From Myxococcus llanfairpwllgwyngyllgogerychwyrndrobwllllantysiliogogogochensis (GTDB lineage: Bacteria > Myxococcota > Myxococcia > Myxococcales > Myxococcaceae), in assembly GCF_006636215.1 (NCBI RefSeq), contig NZ_VIFM01000069.1, forward strand, positions 1 through 46,379: a DNA stretch of 46,379 nt. Direction: 5' to 3'. Under the pieces are notes generated by a model. It was not told the origin of the DNA, ran no database searches, and was given only the letters and a program-made list of their open reading frames with translations. A program made the translations under genes and the position numbers. Shown here one piece after another: positions 17,857 to 25,670 of the stretch; position 1 is the first letter of the stretch; the number at the start of each line of letters is the position of its first letter.

Positions 17857-18702
17857 ATGCGAAGGCTCGTCCTGCTCGCGCTGCTGGCGCTCCCTGGTTG
17901 CTTCTATCCCGCTGACCGTGGCCGCGCCCTCGAGGCGAAGGTCGACCGGCTCGGCACCGACTCCGCGCAGATGCAGGCGGAGCTGAAGGAGGCGCGCGAG
18001 CAGCTCGCCGCCACCCTGCCGAAAATCGACGAGAAGGTCGCCGAGGTCACCAAGGCCCTGGATGGCCTGGACACCGCCGCGCGCCGCAAGGACGCGGACA
18101 TCGGCGTCCAGCTCCAGAAGACGATGGAGGACCTGTCCCAGCTGCGAGGCCAGGTGGAGACCTACCTCCACAAAATCACCGAGCTGGAGACGGCCCTCGG
18201 CGCCCAGGACCAGAAGCTGCTCGCCCTGCAGGGCACGGCCGCCGTGAAGGAGGCCGAGGCCAAGAAGAAGGCCGAGGAGCTCCAGCGTCCTACCAACCCC
18301 AAGGATTTCCTCGCGCTCGCGCAGGAGCGGGCGAAGGCCGGCGAAGTCCTCGTGGCACGCCAGCTCTTCACCGAGTTGATGAAGAAGTGGACCAAGGACC
18401 CGCTCGTGGGCGAGGCCCACTACGGCCTGGGTGAGACCTACTTCACCGAGTCCAAGTGCCGCGAGGCCCTCTTCGAGTACGGCAAGGTGGTGCAGGACCA
18501 CCCGAAGACGCCGTCCGCGCCGGACGCCTACCTGCGCTCCTCCGAGTGTTTCGCTCAGCTCAAGATGAAGGACGAGTCGCGGATGGCGCTCGAGGAGCTG
18601 GTGAAGAGCTACCCCAAGGCCTCCGCGGCCAAGACGGCCAAGGAGCGCATCGCCGAGCTGGACAAGGCGAAGACCCCCGCCAAGAAGGGCGGCAAGAAGT
18701 GA
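17857..18702 (+). CDS. YbgF/CpoB-like lipoprotein with coiled coil and TPR repeats
   Basis: 281 residues. Signal with lipobox LPGC (Cys15). Residues about 22-145 are a heptad-rich coiled coil (LEAKVDRLGTDSAQMQAELK and following), and residues about 150-260 contain three TPR-like units (FLALAQERAKAGEVLVARQL, AHYGLGETYFTESKCREALF, AYLRSSECFAQLKMKDESRM). The Lys-rich tail ends the protein. This coiled-coil plus TPR layout is that of YbgF/CpoB, a periplasmic Tol-Pal partner, except that a lipid anchor is predicted here. The start of the next gene overlaps its stop (GTGA). Confidence 0.85.
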   Translation: MRRLVLLALLALPGCFYPADRGRALEAKVDRLGTDSAQMQAELKEAREQLAATLPKIDEKVAEVTKALDGLDTAARRKDADIGVQLQKTMEDLSQLRGQVETYLHKITELETALGAQDQKLLALQGTAAVKEAEAKKKAEELQRPTNPKDFLALAQERAKAGEVLVARQLFTELMKKWTKDPLVGEAHYGLGETYFTESKCREALFEYGKVVQDHPKTPSAPDAYLRSSECFAQLKMKDESRMALEELVKSYPKASAAKTAKERIAELDKAKTPAKKGGKK

Positions 18703-19844
18703 GCTTCCGTCCCCTGCGGCTCGCCGCGCTGGCGCTCCTGCTCGTGCCCTTTGTCGCGGGCGCGGCGCCCAAGCAGTTGGTGCTGCTCTTCACCGGAGAC
18801 AATGGGGGCGAAATCGCCCCCTGTGGTTGACGACACAACCCGTCTGGCGGTCTGGCCAGAAGAAAAGTCACGATAGAGCAGGAGCGCGCCAAGGGCGTAC
18901 CGGTCCTCGTGTTGGACGCGGGCAACGCGCTCTTCAGGAGCCGGGACAGCGGCGGCGCCCCGGACGCACGCGCACGCGCGGAGCTGTTGCTCGCGCAGAT
19001 GGACGCGCAGGGCACCACCGCCATGGCCGTGGGCGCGCGAGACCTCAACCTCGGCGTGGACTTCCTGCGCAAGCAGACGCGCAAGTCGAAGCTGAAGCTC
19101 TTGTCGGCGAACCTCGTGGACGCGAAGGGCACGCTTCTGTTCCCCGCCTCCACGGTGGTGGACGTCGGCGGGCTCAAGGTCGGCGTGGTGGGCGCCTCCC
19201 CGGCGACGACCCAGCCCGAGCCCATGGAGCCGTTGGCCCAGGGAAAGGCGGCAGGGGTGATGCGGCAGGGCCTTCCGGTGGCTCCCGCCGTGGCCGCCGA
19301 GGCGAAGCGGCTGCGCCAGAAGGAGCGCGTGGACCTGGTGGTGCTGCTCGCCGCCGTGCCCTACGACGAGGTGCTCAAGCTGGCCAACGAGGTGGAGGGC
19401 GTGGACTTCGTGATGCAGTCCCACGAAGGCCGGGGCTCCGGCATCCCCCAGCGCATGGCGATGACCACCATTGTCCCGCCGGGAGACCGGGGGCGGCAGC
19501 TGGCGAAGCTGGAGCTGTCCATCAGCGGCCCCGGCCGGTTCGTGGACAACTCCGAGGTGGCTCGCACCCGGGACGGCCTGCGAATCGTCGAGACCAACCT
19601 GGCCAAGGCCAGGGAGCGGCTCGCGAAGTCCACCGACGAGGTTCAGAAGCGCTCGCTCGAGTCAGCGGTCGCCAGCCTGGAAGCCCGGCGCACGGCGCTC
19701 GAAAAGACGGTGGCGGGGGGCGCAACGCCCGCGGCCCGGACGCATCTATTGTCGTACATCCAGCTTGGGAGCGACGTGCCGGCGGACCCGGCCGTTCAGA
19801 AAGCGGTGGAACGCATCGAGCCTCCCGGCTCGGCGGCCCACTAG
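18699..19844 (+). CDS. Probable selenoprotein: periplasmic metallophosphatase/5'-nucleotidase-fold protein with in-frame TGA (Sec44)
   Basis: Start GTG at 18699 overlaps the previous stop. Residues 1-23 are a signal peptide (VPFVAGA, then APKQ). The frame has TGA at 18828-18830 (codon 44) and then stays open to TAG at 19844, 381 residues in all. Before the TGA: LLFTGDNGGEIAPCG; after it: RHNPSGGLARRKVTIEQERA. Together these form the P-C-G-[Cys]-x4-GGLARR motif I know from periplasmic 5'-nucleotidase-like proteins, with TGA at the Cys position. Later segments VLVLDAGNALF, AVGARDLNLG, LKVGVVGAS and VMQSHEG follow the metallophosphatase order, but several metal ligands are altered (no GNHD, LDAGN instead of GD). 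A SECIS-like hairpin follows the TGA. A simple reading would start the gene at GTG 18909. The alternative is a recent nonsense mutation. Confidence 0.82.
18828..18870 (+). promoter_or_regulatory. Selenocysteine codon and bacterial SECIS hairpin
   Basis: TGA at 18828-18830. TCTGGC (18843-18848) pairs perfectly with GCCAGA (18855-18860) around loop GGTCTG (18849-18854). The first loop G is 19 bases past the TGA, inside the distance range known for bacterial SECIS elements, and GGUCU is the same loop core as in E. coli fdhF. TGAC (18828-18831) could also pair with GTCA (18867-18870) to close a longer structure. SelB binding is inferred. Confidence 0.8.
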
Positions 19845-19856
19845 CCCGGGCGGATC

Positions 19857-19885
19857 TTGTGCCCCGGTCGGCGCGCCGTTATAAG
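19857..19885 (+). promoter_or_regulatory. Housekeeping sigma promoter for rpmE
   Basis: TTGTGC (19857-19862) and TATAAG (19880-19885) are separated by exactly 17 bases. Transcription would start near 19892, giving a leader of about 60 bases before rpmE. Confidence 0.65.
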
Positions 19886-19910
19886 CGCCGGCCATTACAG
19901 TGTCGGACCT

Positions 19911-19930
19911 CCCAGCCGTTGGCGGTTGGG
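19911..19930 (+). ncRNA. Leader stem-loop of rpmE, possible L31 autoregulatory element
   Basis: CCCAGCCG (19911-19918) pairs with CGGTTGGG (19923-19930), one G-U pair, loop TTGG. It lies in the 5' leader between the promoter and the ribosome site. L31 genes of several phyla carry leader RNAs bound by the protein; I infer a similar role but do not match a named motif. Confidence 0.35.
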
Positions 19931-19953
19931 GGCAAGGCACCTTGGAGAGCGTC

Positions 19954-20232
19954 ATGAAGCCGGAACTGCACCCCGTCTATCCGCCGTCCCGCATCACCTG
20001 TGCCTGTGGCAACGTCGTCGAGACCCACTCCACCCGCGGCTCGTTCTCGGTGGAAATCTGCTCGAACTGCCACCCCTTCTTCACGGGCAAGTACAAGCTC
20101 ATCGACACGGCCGGTCGCATCGACCGCTTCAAGAAGAAGTACGCCGCGAACCCCACGAAGGGCGCCGACGCTGCTCCTGTCGAGGGCAACATCGCGGTCC
20201 CCGTCGCCAAGGCCAAGAAGGCCAAGGCCTGA
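19954..20232 (+). CDS. rpmE: 50S ribosomal protein L31
   Basis: 92 residues from ATG 19954, with GGAG at 19944-19947 as ribosome site. [20 protein letters not shown] matches the L31 N-terminus. Cysteines in CAC and CSNC form the zinc-binding (C+) type, and [20 protein letters not shown] is the conserved core. The C-terminal 20 residues (Ala/Lys/Val rich, ending AKAKKAKA) extend beyond the 70-residue core. L31 bridges the large and small subunits. It has its own promoter and leader and is followed by a long hairpin. Confidence 0.97.
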   Translation: MKPELHPVYPPSRITCACGNVVETHSTRGSFSVEICSNCHPFFTGKYKLIDTAGRIDRFKKKYAANPTKGADAAPVEGNIAVPVAKAKKAKA

Positions 20233-20272
20233 GTCGGGCCGTCGCGCTTCGTAGCCACTGAAGCAGCACCGT

Positions 20273-20321
20273 CGAGCAGGGTGTCGGAGAGCCTCCAAGA
20301 GAGGCGCTCCCGCCCTGCTCG
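20273..20321 (+). terminator. Long two-part hairpin after rpmE
   Basis: Outer stem CGAGCAGGG (20273-20281) with CCCTGCTCG (20313-20321); inner stem GGAGAGCCTC (20286-20295) with GAGGCGCTCC (20301-20310), one mismatch, loop CAAGA. A short TGTTTCT follows. Probably the rpmE terminator, though stronger than needed. Confidence 0.6.
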
Positions 20322-20362
20322 CGGTGTTTCTACGACTTGAGTCACTCGTCAAGTTTCAGGGT

Positions 20363-20388
20363 GCTACAGGTCAGAAAATTGCTGTAGC
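20363..20388. promoter_or_regulatory. Inverted repeat upstream of the methyltransferase gene
   Basis: GCTACAG (20363-20369) and CTGTAGC (20382-20388) form a perfect 7+7 inverted repeat with a 12-base A/T-rich spacer, 57 bases before the start codon. It could be an operator or a transcript hairpin. No controller-protein gene is adjacent. Confidence 0.35.
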
Positions 20389-20444
20389 AGCCTGTTGAGG
20401 CACATTCCGCCGCGTCCCACGACGAAGAGTCCGACGGAGGCGTG

Positions 20445-21326
20445 ATGTTCGCGGAAGCTGCTGCCCCAAACCTGAAGGTTGTCCGGCGCTCCCTCAACGA
20501 GAGCGTGCACGCGAAGGGCGACGCCTGGACGCTCCTGCGAGGGGACAGCCTGGAGCTCCTGAAGCAGTTCGAGCCCCAGACGTTCGACATGATTTTCGCG
20601 GACCCGCCGTACTTCCTCTCCAACGGCGGCACCACCTGCAAGGGTGGCAAGCGCGTGTCGGTGGCGAAGGGCGGTTGGGATGTGTCGCGCGGGGTGGAAG
20701 AGGACCACGCCTTCACCACCGCGTGGCTCGCCGCCTGCCAGCGGCTGCTCAAGCCCACCGGCACCCTCTGGGTGAGCGGCACGCAGCACGTCATCTTCAA
20801 CGCCGGCTTCGCCATGCAGAAGCTCGGCTACAAGCTGCTCAACACCGTCACCTGGTTCAAGCCCAACGCGAGCCCCAACCTGGCGTGCCGTTACTTCACC
20901 CACTCGACGGAGCTGCTCATCTGGGCCTCCCCGAAGTCGGGCGGCAAGCTCCAGCACGTCTTCAACTACTCGAAGATGAAGGCGGACAACGGCGGCAAGC
21001 AGATGCGTGATGCCTGGGCGCTTCCTCCCTCTGGCGACGCGGAAGTCACCGCCGACGGCGAGGGCCGCCTGTGGACGCTCACCGTCCCGCGCGGCGGCGA
21101 GGAGAAGGCCTTCGGCAGCCACCCCACGCAGAAGCCCGTGGCCCTGCTGGAGCGCATCATCGAGGCGAGCACCCCCGAGGACGCGCTGATTCTGGACCCC
21201 TTCAACGGCAGCGGCACCACGGGCGTGGCGGCCCTCAAGCTGGGCCGCCGCTACGTGGGCATCGACATGGACGAGAAGTACCTGGACCTCGCCGAGAAGC
21301 GCCTCGTGGCGCAGTCGGCGAAGTAG
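20445..21326 (+). CDS. DpnA-like adenine-specific DNA methyltransferase
   Basis: 293 residues; ATG 20445 sits 4 bases past GGAGG and is preferred over GTG 20442. Catalytic motif IV FADPPYFLSNGG is near the N-terminus (residues 51-62) and SAM motif I DPFNGSGTTG is near the C-terminus (about 247), the beta-class order. The segments VSVAKGGWD, CRYFTHSTE and HPTQKPVALLERII are strikingly like DpnA of Streptococcus pneumoniae as I remember it, an N6-adenine methylase for GATC able to act on single-stranded DNA. No endonuclease or second methylase is next to it, so it seems solitary. Target sequence is inferred from similarity alone. Confidence 0.88.
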   Translation: MFAEAAAPNLKVVRRSLNESVHAKGDAWTLLRGDSLELLKQFEPQTFDMIFADPPYFLSNGGTTCKGGKRVSVAKGGWDVSRGVEEDHAFTTAWLAACQRLLKPTGTLWVSGTQHVIFNAGFAMQKLGYKLLNTVTWFKPNASPNLACRYFTHSTELLIWASPKSGGKLQHVFNYSKMKADNGGKQMRDAWALPPSGDAEVTADGEGRLWTLTVPRGGEEKAFGSHPTQKPVALLERIIEASTPEDALILDPFNGSGTTGVAALKLGRRYVGIDMDEKYLDLAEKRLVAQSAK

Positions 21327-21340
21327 TCCCCGTGCCGCGA

Positions 21341-21369
21341 GTCCCCGCGCCGCTTCTCAGGCGCGGGAC
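21341..21369. terminator. Hairpin between convergent methyltransferase and aminopeptidase genes
   Basis: GTCCCCGCGCC (21341-21351) pairs with GGCGCGGGAC (21360-21369) with one bulge and an 8-base loop. The right arm overlaps the last codons of the opposing gene. Confidence 0.55.
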
Positions 21370-23111
21370 AAGATGAGCTCCACGCCCTGACGGGCGATGG
21401 GGTGGTAGCGCTCTCCGTACTGCTTGAAGAGCGAGCGCGCCAGGGCCCGGTGCTCCCGGGACGCGGCGAGCACTCCGTACAGGGGCTTGAGGTACTTCAT
21501 GCGCCCCACCTCGCCCAGGAACGCCTCGGTGCGCCCCACCGCCGGCTCCCAGCCCGCGCGCAGCGCCGCCACCAGCCACGCCACCAGCACCTCCGAGTTA
21601 CGGCTGCGCGTGAAGGCGAAGCGCTCGTCGAGCTGACGGAACAAGTCCTTGGGCGCGTCCGAGGGCATCCACTCCAGGAAGAGCTGCCACTCCGCGGGCG
21701 TCCAGTCCTTGGCCGCCTCCACCGATGGCACCGTGCCCCGGGCGCGCTGCAAGGCCTCCAGCCGGCTGGAGCGCGGCGAGGGCGCGCTCGCGGGCACGCC
21801 GGGCCGCTGCAGATAGGCCTCCGCGTCGACCTTCGCCAGCACCCCGGGCAGCTCCCGCTCGGTGAAGGCGATGAACTCCTCGGTGGTGAGGGCGCGGAAG
21901 CGGTACGTGGCCAGATAGCGGCGCAGGAAGCCGTCGAAGGCCTCGCGCCCCACGGCGTCCTCCATGGCCCGGAGGAACAGGTAGCCCTTCTCGTACGGAA
22001 TCTGGGAGAAGGCCTCGTCCGGGTCCACGCCCGTCAGGTGCGTGCGCAGCGCCGTCAGGTGCGGGTGCTCGCGGAAGTGGTGCAGCGCCTCGTCCAGCGC
22101 CCGCCGCCCCAGGGCCGCGTTCAGCGCGGCGACCTCCGGCCCCGCCAGCGCCTCCAGGATGCGGCGCTCGGCGAAGACGGTGAAGCCCTCGTTGAGCCAG
22201 AAGTGCTCCGCGGACGCATTCGTCACGAGGTTGCCCGTCCACGAGTGCGCCAGCTCGTGCGCCACCACGTTGACCAGGCTCTTGTCCCCGGCAATCAACG
22301 TGGGCGTGAGGAACGTCAGCCTCGGGTTCTCCATGCCGCCGTACGGGAAGGACGGAGGCATGGTGAGCAAATCGAACCGCTCCCAGTCGTACGGCCCGAA
22401 GAGCGACTCGGCGGCGCGCAGCATGTCGTCCACGCCGGAGAACTCCTCGGCCGCGTCCTCCAGCAGCTCCGGCTCCGCCCATACGCGCGAGCGGGGGCCC
22501 AGCTCCTTGGGCGCCAGGCTGCCCACCGCGAAGGCCAGGAGATATGGAGGCACCGGCTGCGGCATCTCGTAGTGCTCCTCCGCCTCCACGCCGTGCTCCT
22601 CGCGGCGCACGAAGCTGGCCGCCATGACGGCCTTGAGCGCCTTGGGCACTCGCAGCGACGCGCGGTAGCGGATGCGGATGCGAGGCGTGTCCTGCAGCGG
22701 CACCACGCTGCGCGCGTGGATGGCCTGGCATTGGCTGTACAGGAACGGGTGCTGCCCGCCCGCCGTCTGCGAGGGCGTCAGCCACTGCAGCGCGCTCGCC
22801 GTGGGCGAGGTGCGGTAGTGCACCGTGAGCTGTCGCACCCCCGAGGGCAGCTCCACCCTCAGCCGACTGCCCAGAATCGGCTCTGGTGGGGCGAGCATGT
22901 AGGGCAAGGGGCGACCATTGCCGTCTACGACTCTGAGAATCTCCAAATCCCGCGTGTCCAGGTCCAGGGGACCCGCGGACGCTTCCTTCAGCGTCAGGGT
23001 GGCCTCCGCGTGCAGGCGGCGGGTCCGGAAGTCGACGCGAGCCTTCCAGTCCAGGGTTTCCGTCTCAGGCTGCGTGCTGTCGTTGTAGGAGTGCGGGTCG
23101 GGGCGAGCCAT
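21357..23111 (-). CDS. M1-family metallo-aminopeptidase, leukotriene A4 hydrolase type
   Basis: 584 residues. N-terminal beta domain begins DPHSYNDS and VDFRTRRLHAEATLTL. The exopeptidase motif is YGGMENP (residues 257-263) and the zinc site is HELAH (285-289) with Glu308 in WLNEGF. C-terminal helical domain (about 440-584) matches the LTA4H C-terminal repeat region. No signal peptide, so it is cytoplasmic. It removes N-terminal residues from peptides; epoxide hydrolase activity is not implied. The start ATG is not preceded by a clear Shine-Dalgarno, but the conserved N-terminus begins within ten residues. It is divergent from fadN with 125 bases between starts. Confidence 0.93.
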   Translation of the reverse strand: MARPDPHSYNDSTQPETETLDWKARVDFRTRRLHAEATLTLKEASAGPLDLDTRDLEILRVVDGNGRPLPYMLAPPEPILGSRLRVELPSGVRQLTVHYRTSPTASALQWLTPSQTAGGQHPFLYSQCQAIHARSVVPLQDTPRIRIRYRASLRVPKALKAVMAASFVRREEHGVEAEEHYEMPQPVPPYLLAFAVGSLAPKELGPRSRVWAEPELLEDAAEEFSGVDDMLRAAESLFGPYDWERFDLLTMPPSFPYGGMENPRLTFLTPTLIAGDKSLVNVVAHELAHSWTGNLVTNASAEHFWLNEGFTVFAERRILEALAGPEVAALNAALGRRALDEALHHFREHPHLTALRTHLTGVDPDEAFSQIPYEKGYLFLRAMEDAVGREAFDGFLRRYLATYRFRALTTEEFIAFTERELPGVLAKVDAEAYLQRPGVPASAPSPRSSRLEALQRARGTVPSVEAAKDWTPAEWQLFLEWMPSDAPKDLFRQLDERFAFTRSRNSEVLVAWLVAALRAGWEPAVGRTEAFLGEVGRMKYLKPLYGVLAASREHRALARSLFKQYGERYHPIARQGVELILSRA

Positions 23112-23171
23112 GGAGGTCCGGTTTGTAGTCCTTGGGACGACCCATGGCGAGTGCTCCCACCTTCCGAACAG

Positions 23172-23197
23172 ATTGACTTTCGGGTCAATCGCCTACA
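23172..23197 (+). promoter_or_regulatory. Operator-like palindrome overlapping the fadN promoter region
   Basis: ATTGAC (23172-23177) and GTCAAT (23184-23189) form a perfect 6+6 repeat with spacer TTTCGG. The left arm contains TTGACT, a possible -35, with TACATT (23194-23199) as a weak -10 at short spacing. A repressor bound here would block the promoter. It may be a fatty-acid-responsive TetR- or GntR-type site; the regulator is not in the window. Confidence 0.45.
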
Positions 23198-23236
23198 TTT
23201 GTGCAGTCCCTTCTTCCCTCAAGGGAGCCTCTTCCA

Positions 23237-25627
23237 ATGACGACGCGGATCCGCAAGGTAGCTGTGCTGGGCGCCGGAGTGATGGGCAGCGGCATCGCCG
23301 CCCATCTGGCCAACTCGGGCGTGCGCGCGCTCCTCCTGGACATCGTTCCGCCGAAGGCCGCACCGGGCGAAGACACTTCGACCAAGGCCTTCCGCAACAA
23401 GTTCGCCCTCGGGGCGCTGGCCAACATGCGCAAGCAGAAGCCCAGCCCCATCATGTCCGAGCAGGTGTTCACCGCCATCGAGGTGGGCAACTTCGATGAC
23501 GACATGGCGAAGATCGCCGACTGCGATTGGGTCATCGAAGTCGTGAAGGAGGACCTGACCGTCAAGCAGGCCCTCTTCGAGAAGGTGGAGAAGCACGCCC
23601 GCAAGGACGCCATCATCTCCTCCAACACCTCCGGCATGTCGATTGTCGGGATGACGCAGGGCCGGGGCGCGGCGTTCAAGAAGAACTTCCTCGTCACGCA
23701 CTTCTTCAACCCCGTCCGCTACATGAAGCTGTTGGAGCTGGTCGCCGGCACGGAGACGGACCCGGCGGTGATGAAGACCATCCACCGCTTTGGCGAGGAA
23801 GTGCTCGGCAAGGGCATCGTCTACGGCAAGGACACCACCAACTTCATCGCGAACCGCATCGGCGTGTACGGGATGATGCGGACCATCGCCGCCATGGGCC
23901 CCGCGGAGCTGTCCATCGAAGAGGTGGACAAGATTTTTGGTCCGGCCATGGGCCGTCCCAAGTCGGCCGTGTTCCGCACCGCGGACATCGTCGGTCTGGA
24001 CACCTTCGTCCACGTGTCGAAGAACTGTTACGACACGCTGACGCAGGACGAGGAGCGTGAGGTCTTCGCCATCCCCGGCTTCCTCCAGAAGATGGTGGAG
24101 AAGGGCATGCTCGGCGACAAGAGCGGCGGCGGCTTCTACAAGAAGGACAAGAGCAGCGGCGGGAAGGAAATCCTCGCGCTCGACCTGAAGACGCTGGAGT
24201 ACCGCGCGCAGGGCAAGGTGCGCTTCGAGTCGCTCGGCGCCGCCCGCGAAGTCGAGAACGTCAAGGAGCGCGTCGCCGTCGTGCTGAACGGCACGGACAA
24301 GGCCGCGAAGTTCGCCGAGCAGGTGACGCTGGACGTACTGGCGTACACCAGCCGCCGCATCCCCGAGATTGCCGACGACGTGGTCAACGTGGACCGCGGC
24401 GTGCGCTGGGGCTTCGGTTGGGACCTGGGGCCCTTCGAGGTCTGGGACGCGTACGGCGTGAAGAAGGGCCTGGCGCGGATGAAGGAGTTGGGCCTCAAGC
24501 CGGCGAAGTGGGTGGAGGACATGGTGGCCACGGGCCGCGAGTCCTTCTACGGCGTGGAGGGCGGCAAGGACACGTACTGGGACATCCCCACGAAGTCCGT
24601 GAAGGTGGTGCCGGAGAACGCCCGCACGCAGCGCGTGGAGTACCTCAAGCGCGGCAACAAGAAGGTGGCCGGCAACGACTCCGCCACCCTGTGGGACTTG
24701 GGCGACGGCGCCACGCTGCTGGAGTTCCACACGAAGATGAACTCCATCGATGACCAGATCATCGAGATGATGAACACGGCGCTGGACGAGACGGAGAAGA
24801 ACTTCAAGGGCCTGGTCATCGGCAACGACGGCTCGAACTTCTCCGCGGGCGCCAACATCGTCGCGCTGGTGTGGGCGGCGAAGAGCGGCCAGTACGAGGA
24901 CATCCGCAAGCTCGTCACCGGCTTCCAGGCGGTGAACCAGCGCATGCGCTACAGCCCGGTGCCGGTGGTGACGGCGCCCTTCAACCTCACCCTGGGCGGC
25001 GGCTCAGAGGTGACGATGGGCGGCAACGCGGTGCAGGCGAGCGCGGAGCTGTACATGGGCCTCGTCGAGGTCGGCGTGGGCCTCATCCCCGGCGGCGGCG
25101 GCAACATGCAGCTGCTCCGCAACGTCTACGGCGCGTACTCCACGGACAAGGATTTCGATCCGCTGCCCTTCCTCAAGAAGGTGTTCCTGGCCATCGGTAC
25201 GGCGAAGGTCGCCACCAGCGCCGAGGAGGCGCGAGAGCTGGGCTTCCTGTCCCTGACGGACGGCATCAGCGCCAACCGGGACTTCCTGCTGTCGGACGCG
25301 AAGGCTCGGGTGCTGGGCATGGCGGACGCGGGCTTCCGCGCGCCGCGTCCCACGCGCTTCCGCCTGGGCGGCCCCAGCGGCTACGCCACCATCGACATGA
25401 TGCTGTACGACATGGAGATGAACGGGCAGGTCAGCGCGCACGACCGCAAGATTGGTCAGAAGCTCGCGCGCGTGCTCACCGGCGGCGACACCAGCACCTC
25501 GGCGCTCGTCACCGAGGAGAAGCTGCTGGAGCTGGAGGCCGAGGCCTTCCTGAGCCTGTGCGGCGAGGAGAAGACCCAGGACCGCCTGACGTTCATGATC
25601 GAGAAGGGCAAGCCGCTGCGGAATTGA
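23237..25627 (+). CDS. fadN: 3-hydroxyacyl-CoA dehydrogenase/enoyl-CoA hydratase, FadN type
   Basis: 796 residues from ATG 23237. The N-terminal half is the dehydrogenase, with NAD-binding VAVLGAGVMGSGIAAHLA at once after the start, the His-containing THFFNPVRYMKLLELV, and the second 3HCDH domain. The C-terminal part (about 510-760) is a crotonase-type hydratase with oxyanion-hole segments SAGANIVAL and LGGGSEVTMGG and LIPGGGGNMQ. This order (dehydrogenase first) is that of Bacillus FadN, opposite to E. coli FadB/FadJ. It carries out two steps of fatty acid beta-oxidation. It is followed 77 bases later by a thiolase gene, as in fadNA. Confidence 0.93.
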   Translation: MTTRIRKVAVLGAGVMGSGIAAHLANSGVRALLLDIVPPKAAPGEDTSTKAFRNKFALGALANMRKQKPSPIMSEQVFTAIEVGNFDDDMAKIADCDWVIEVVKEDLTVKQALFEKVEKHARKDAIISSNTSGMSIVGMTQGRGAAFKKNFLVTHFFNPVRYMKLLELVAGTETDPAVMKTIHRFGEEVLGKGIVYGKDTTNFIANRIGVYGMMRTIAAMGPAELSIEEVDKIFGPAMGRPKSAVFRTADIVGLDTFVHVSKNCYDTLTQDEEREVFAIPGFLQKMVEKGMLGDKSGGGFYKKDKSSGGKEILALDLKTLEYRAQGKVRFESLGAAREVENVKERVAVVLNGTDKAAKFAEQVTLDVLAYTSRRIPEIADDVVNVDRGVRWGFGWDLGPFEVWDAYGVKKGLARMKELGLKPAKWVEDMVATGRESFYGVEGGKDTYWDIPTKSVKVVPENARTQRVEYLKRGNKKVAGNDSATLWDLGDGATLLEFHTKMNSIDDQIIEMMNTALDETEKNFKGLVIGNDGSNFSAGANIVALVWAAKSGQYEDIRKLVTGFQAVNQRMRYSPVPVVTAPFNLTLGGGSEVTMGGNAVQASAELYMGLVEVGVGLIPGGGGNMQLLRNVYGAYSTDKDFDPLPFLKKVFLAIGTAKVATSAEEARELGFLSLTDGISANRDFLLSDAKARVLGMADAGFRAPRPTRFRLGGPSGYATIDMMLYDMEMNGQVSAHDRKIGQKLARVLTGGDTSTSALVTEEKLLELEAEAFLSLCGEEKTQDRLTFMIEKGKPLRN

Positions 25628-25670
25628 CGGCCGGCCGGTATCCATTGGCTACGACATAAATTTCGCTGCA

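Noticed and set aside
18828..18909. Frameshift or internal restart as explanation for the interrupted metallophosphatase gene
   Set aside because: The frame is the same on both sides of the TGA, so no shift is needed, and a restart at 18909 would remove the signal peptide and the conserved motif.
20273..20321. Riboswitch in the interval before the methyltransferase gene
   Set aside because: The large hairpin follows rpmE closely and lacks any known aptamer core; a terminator is the simpler reading.
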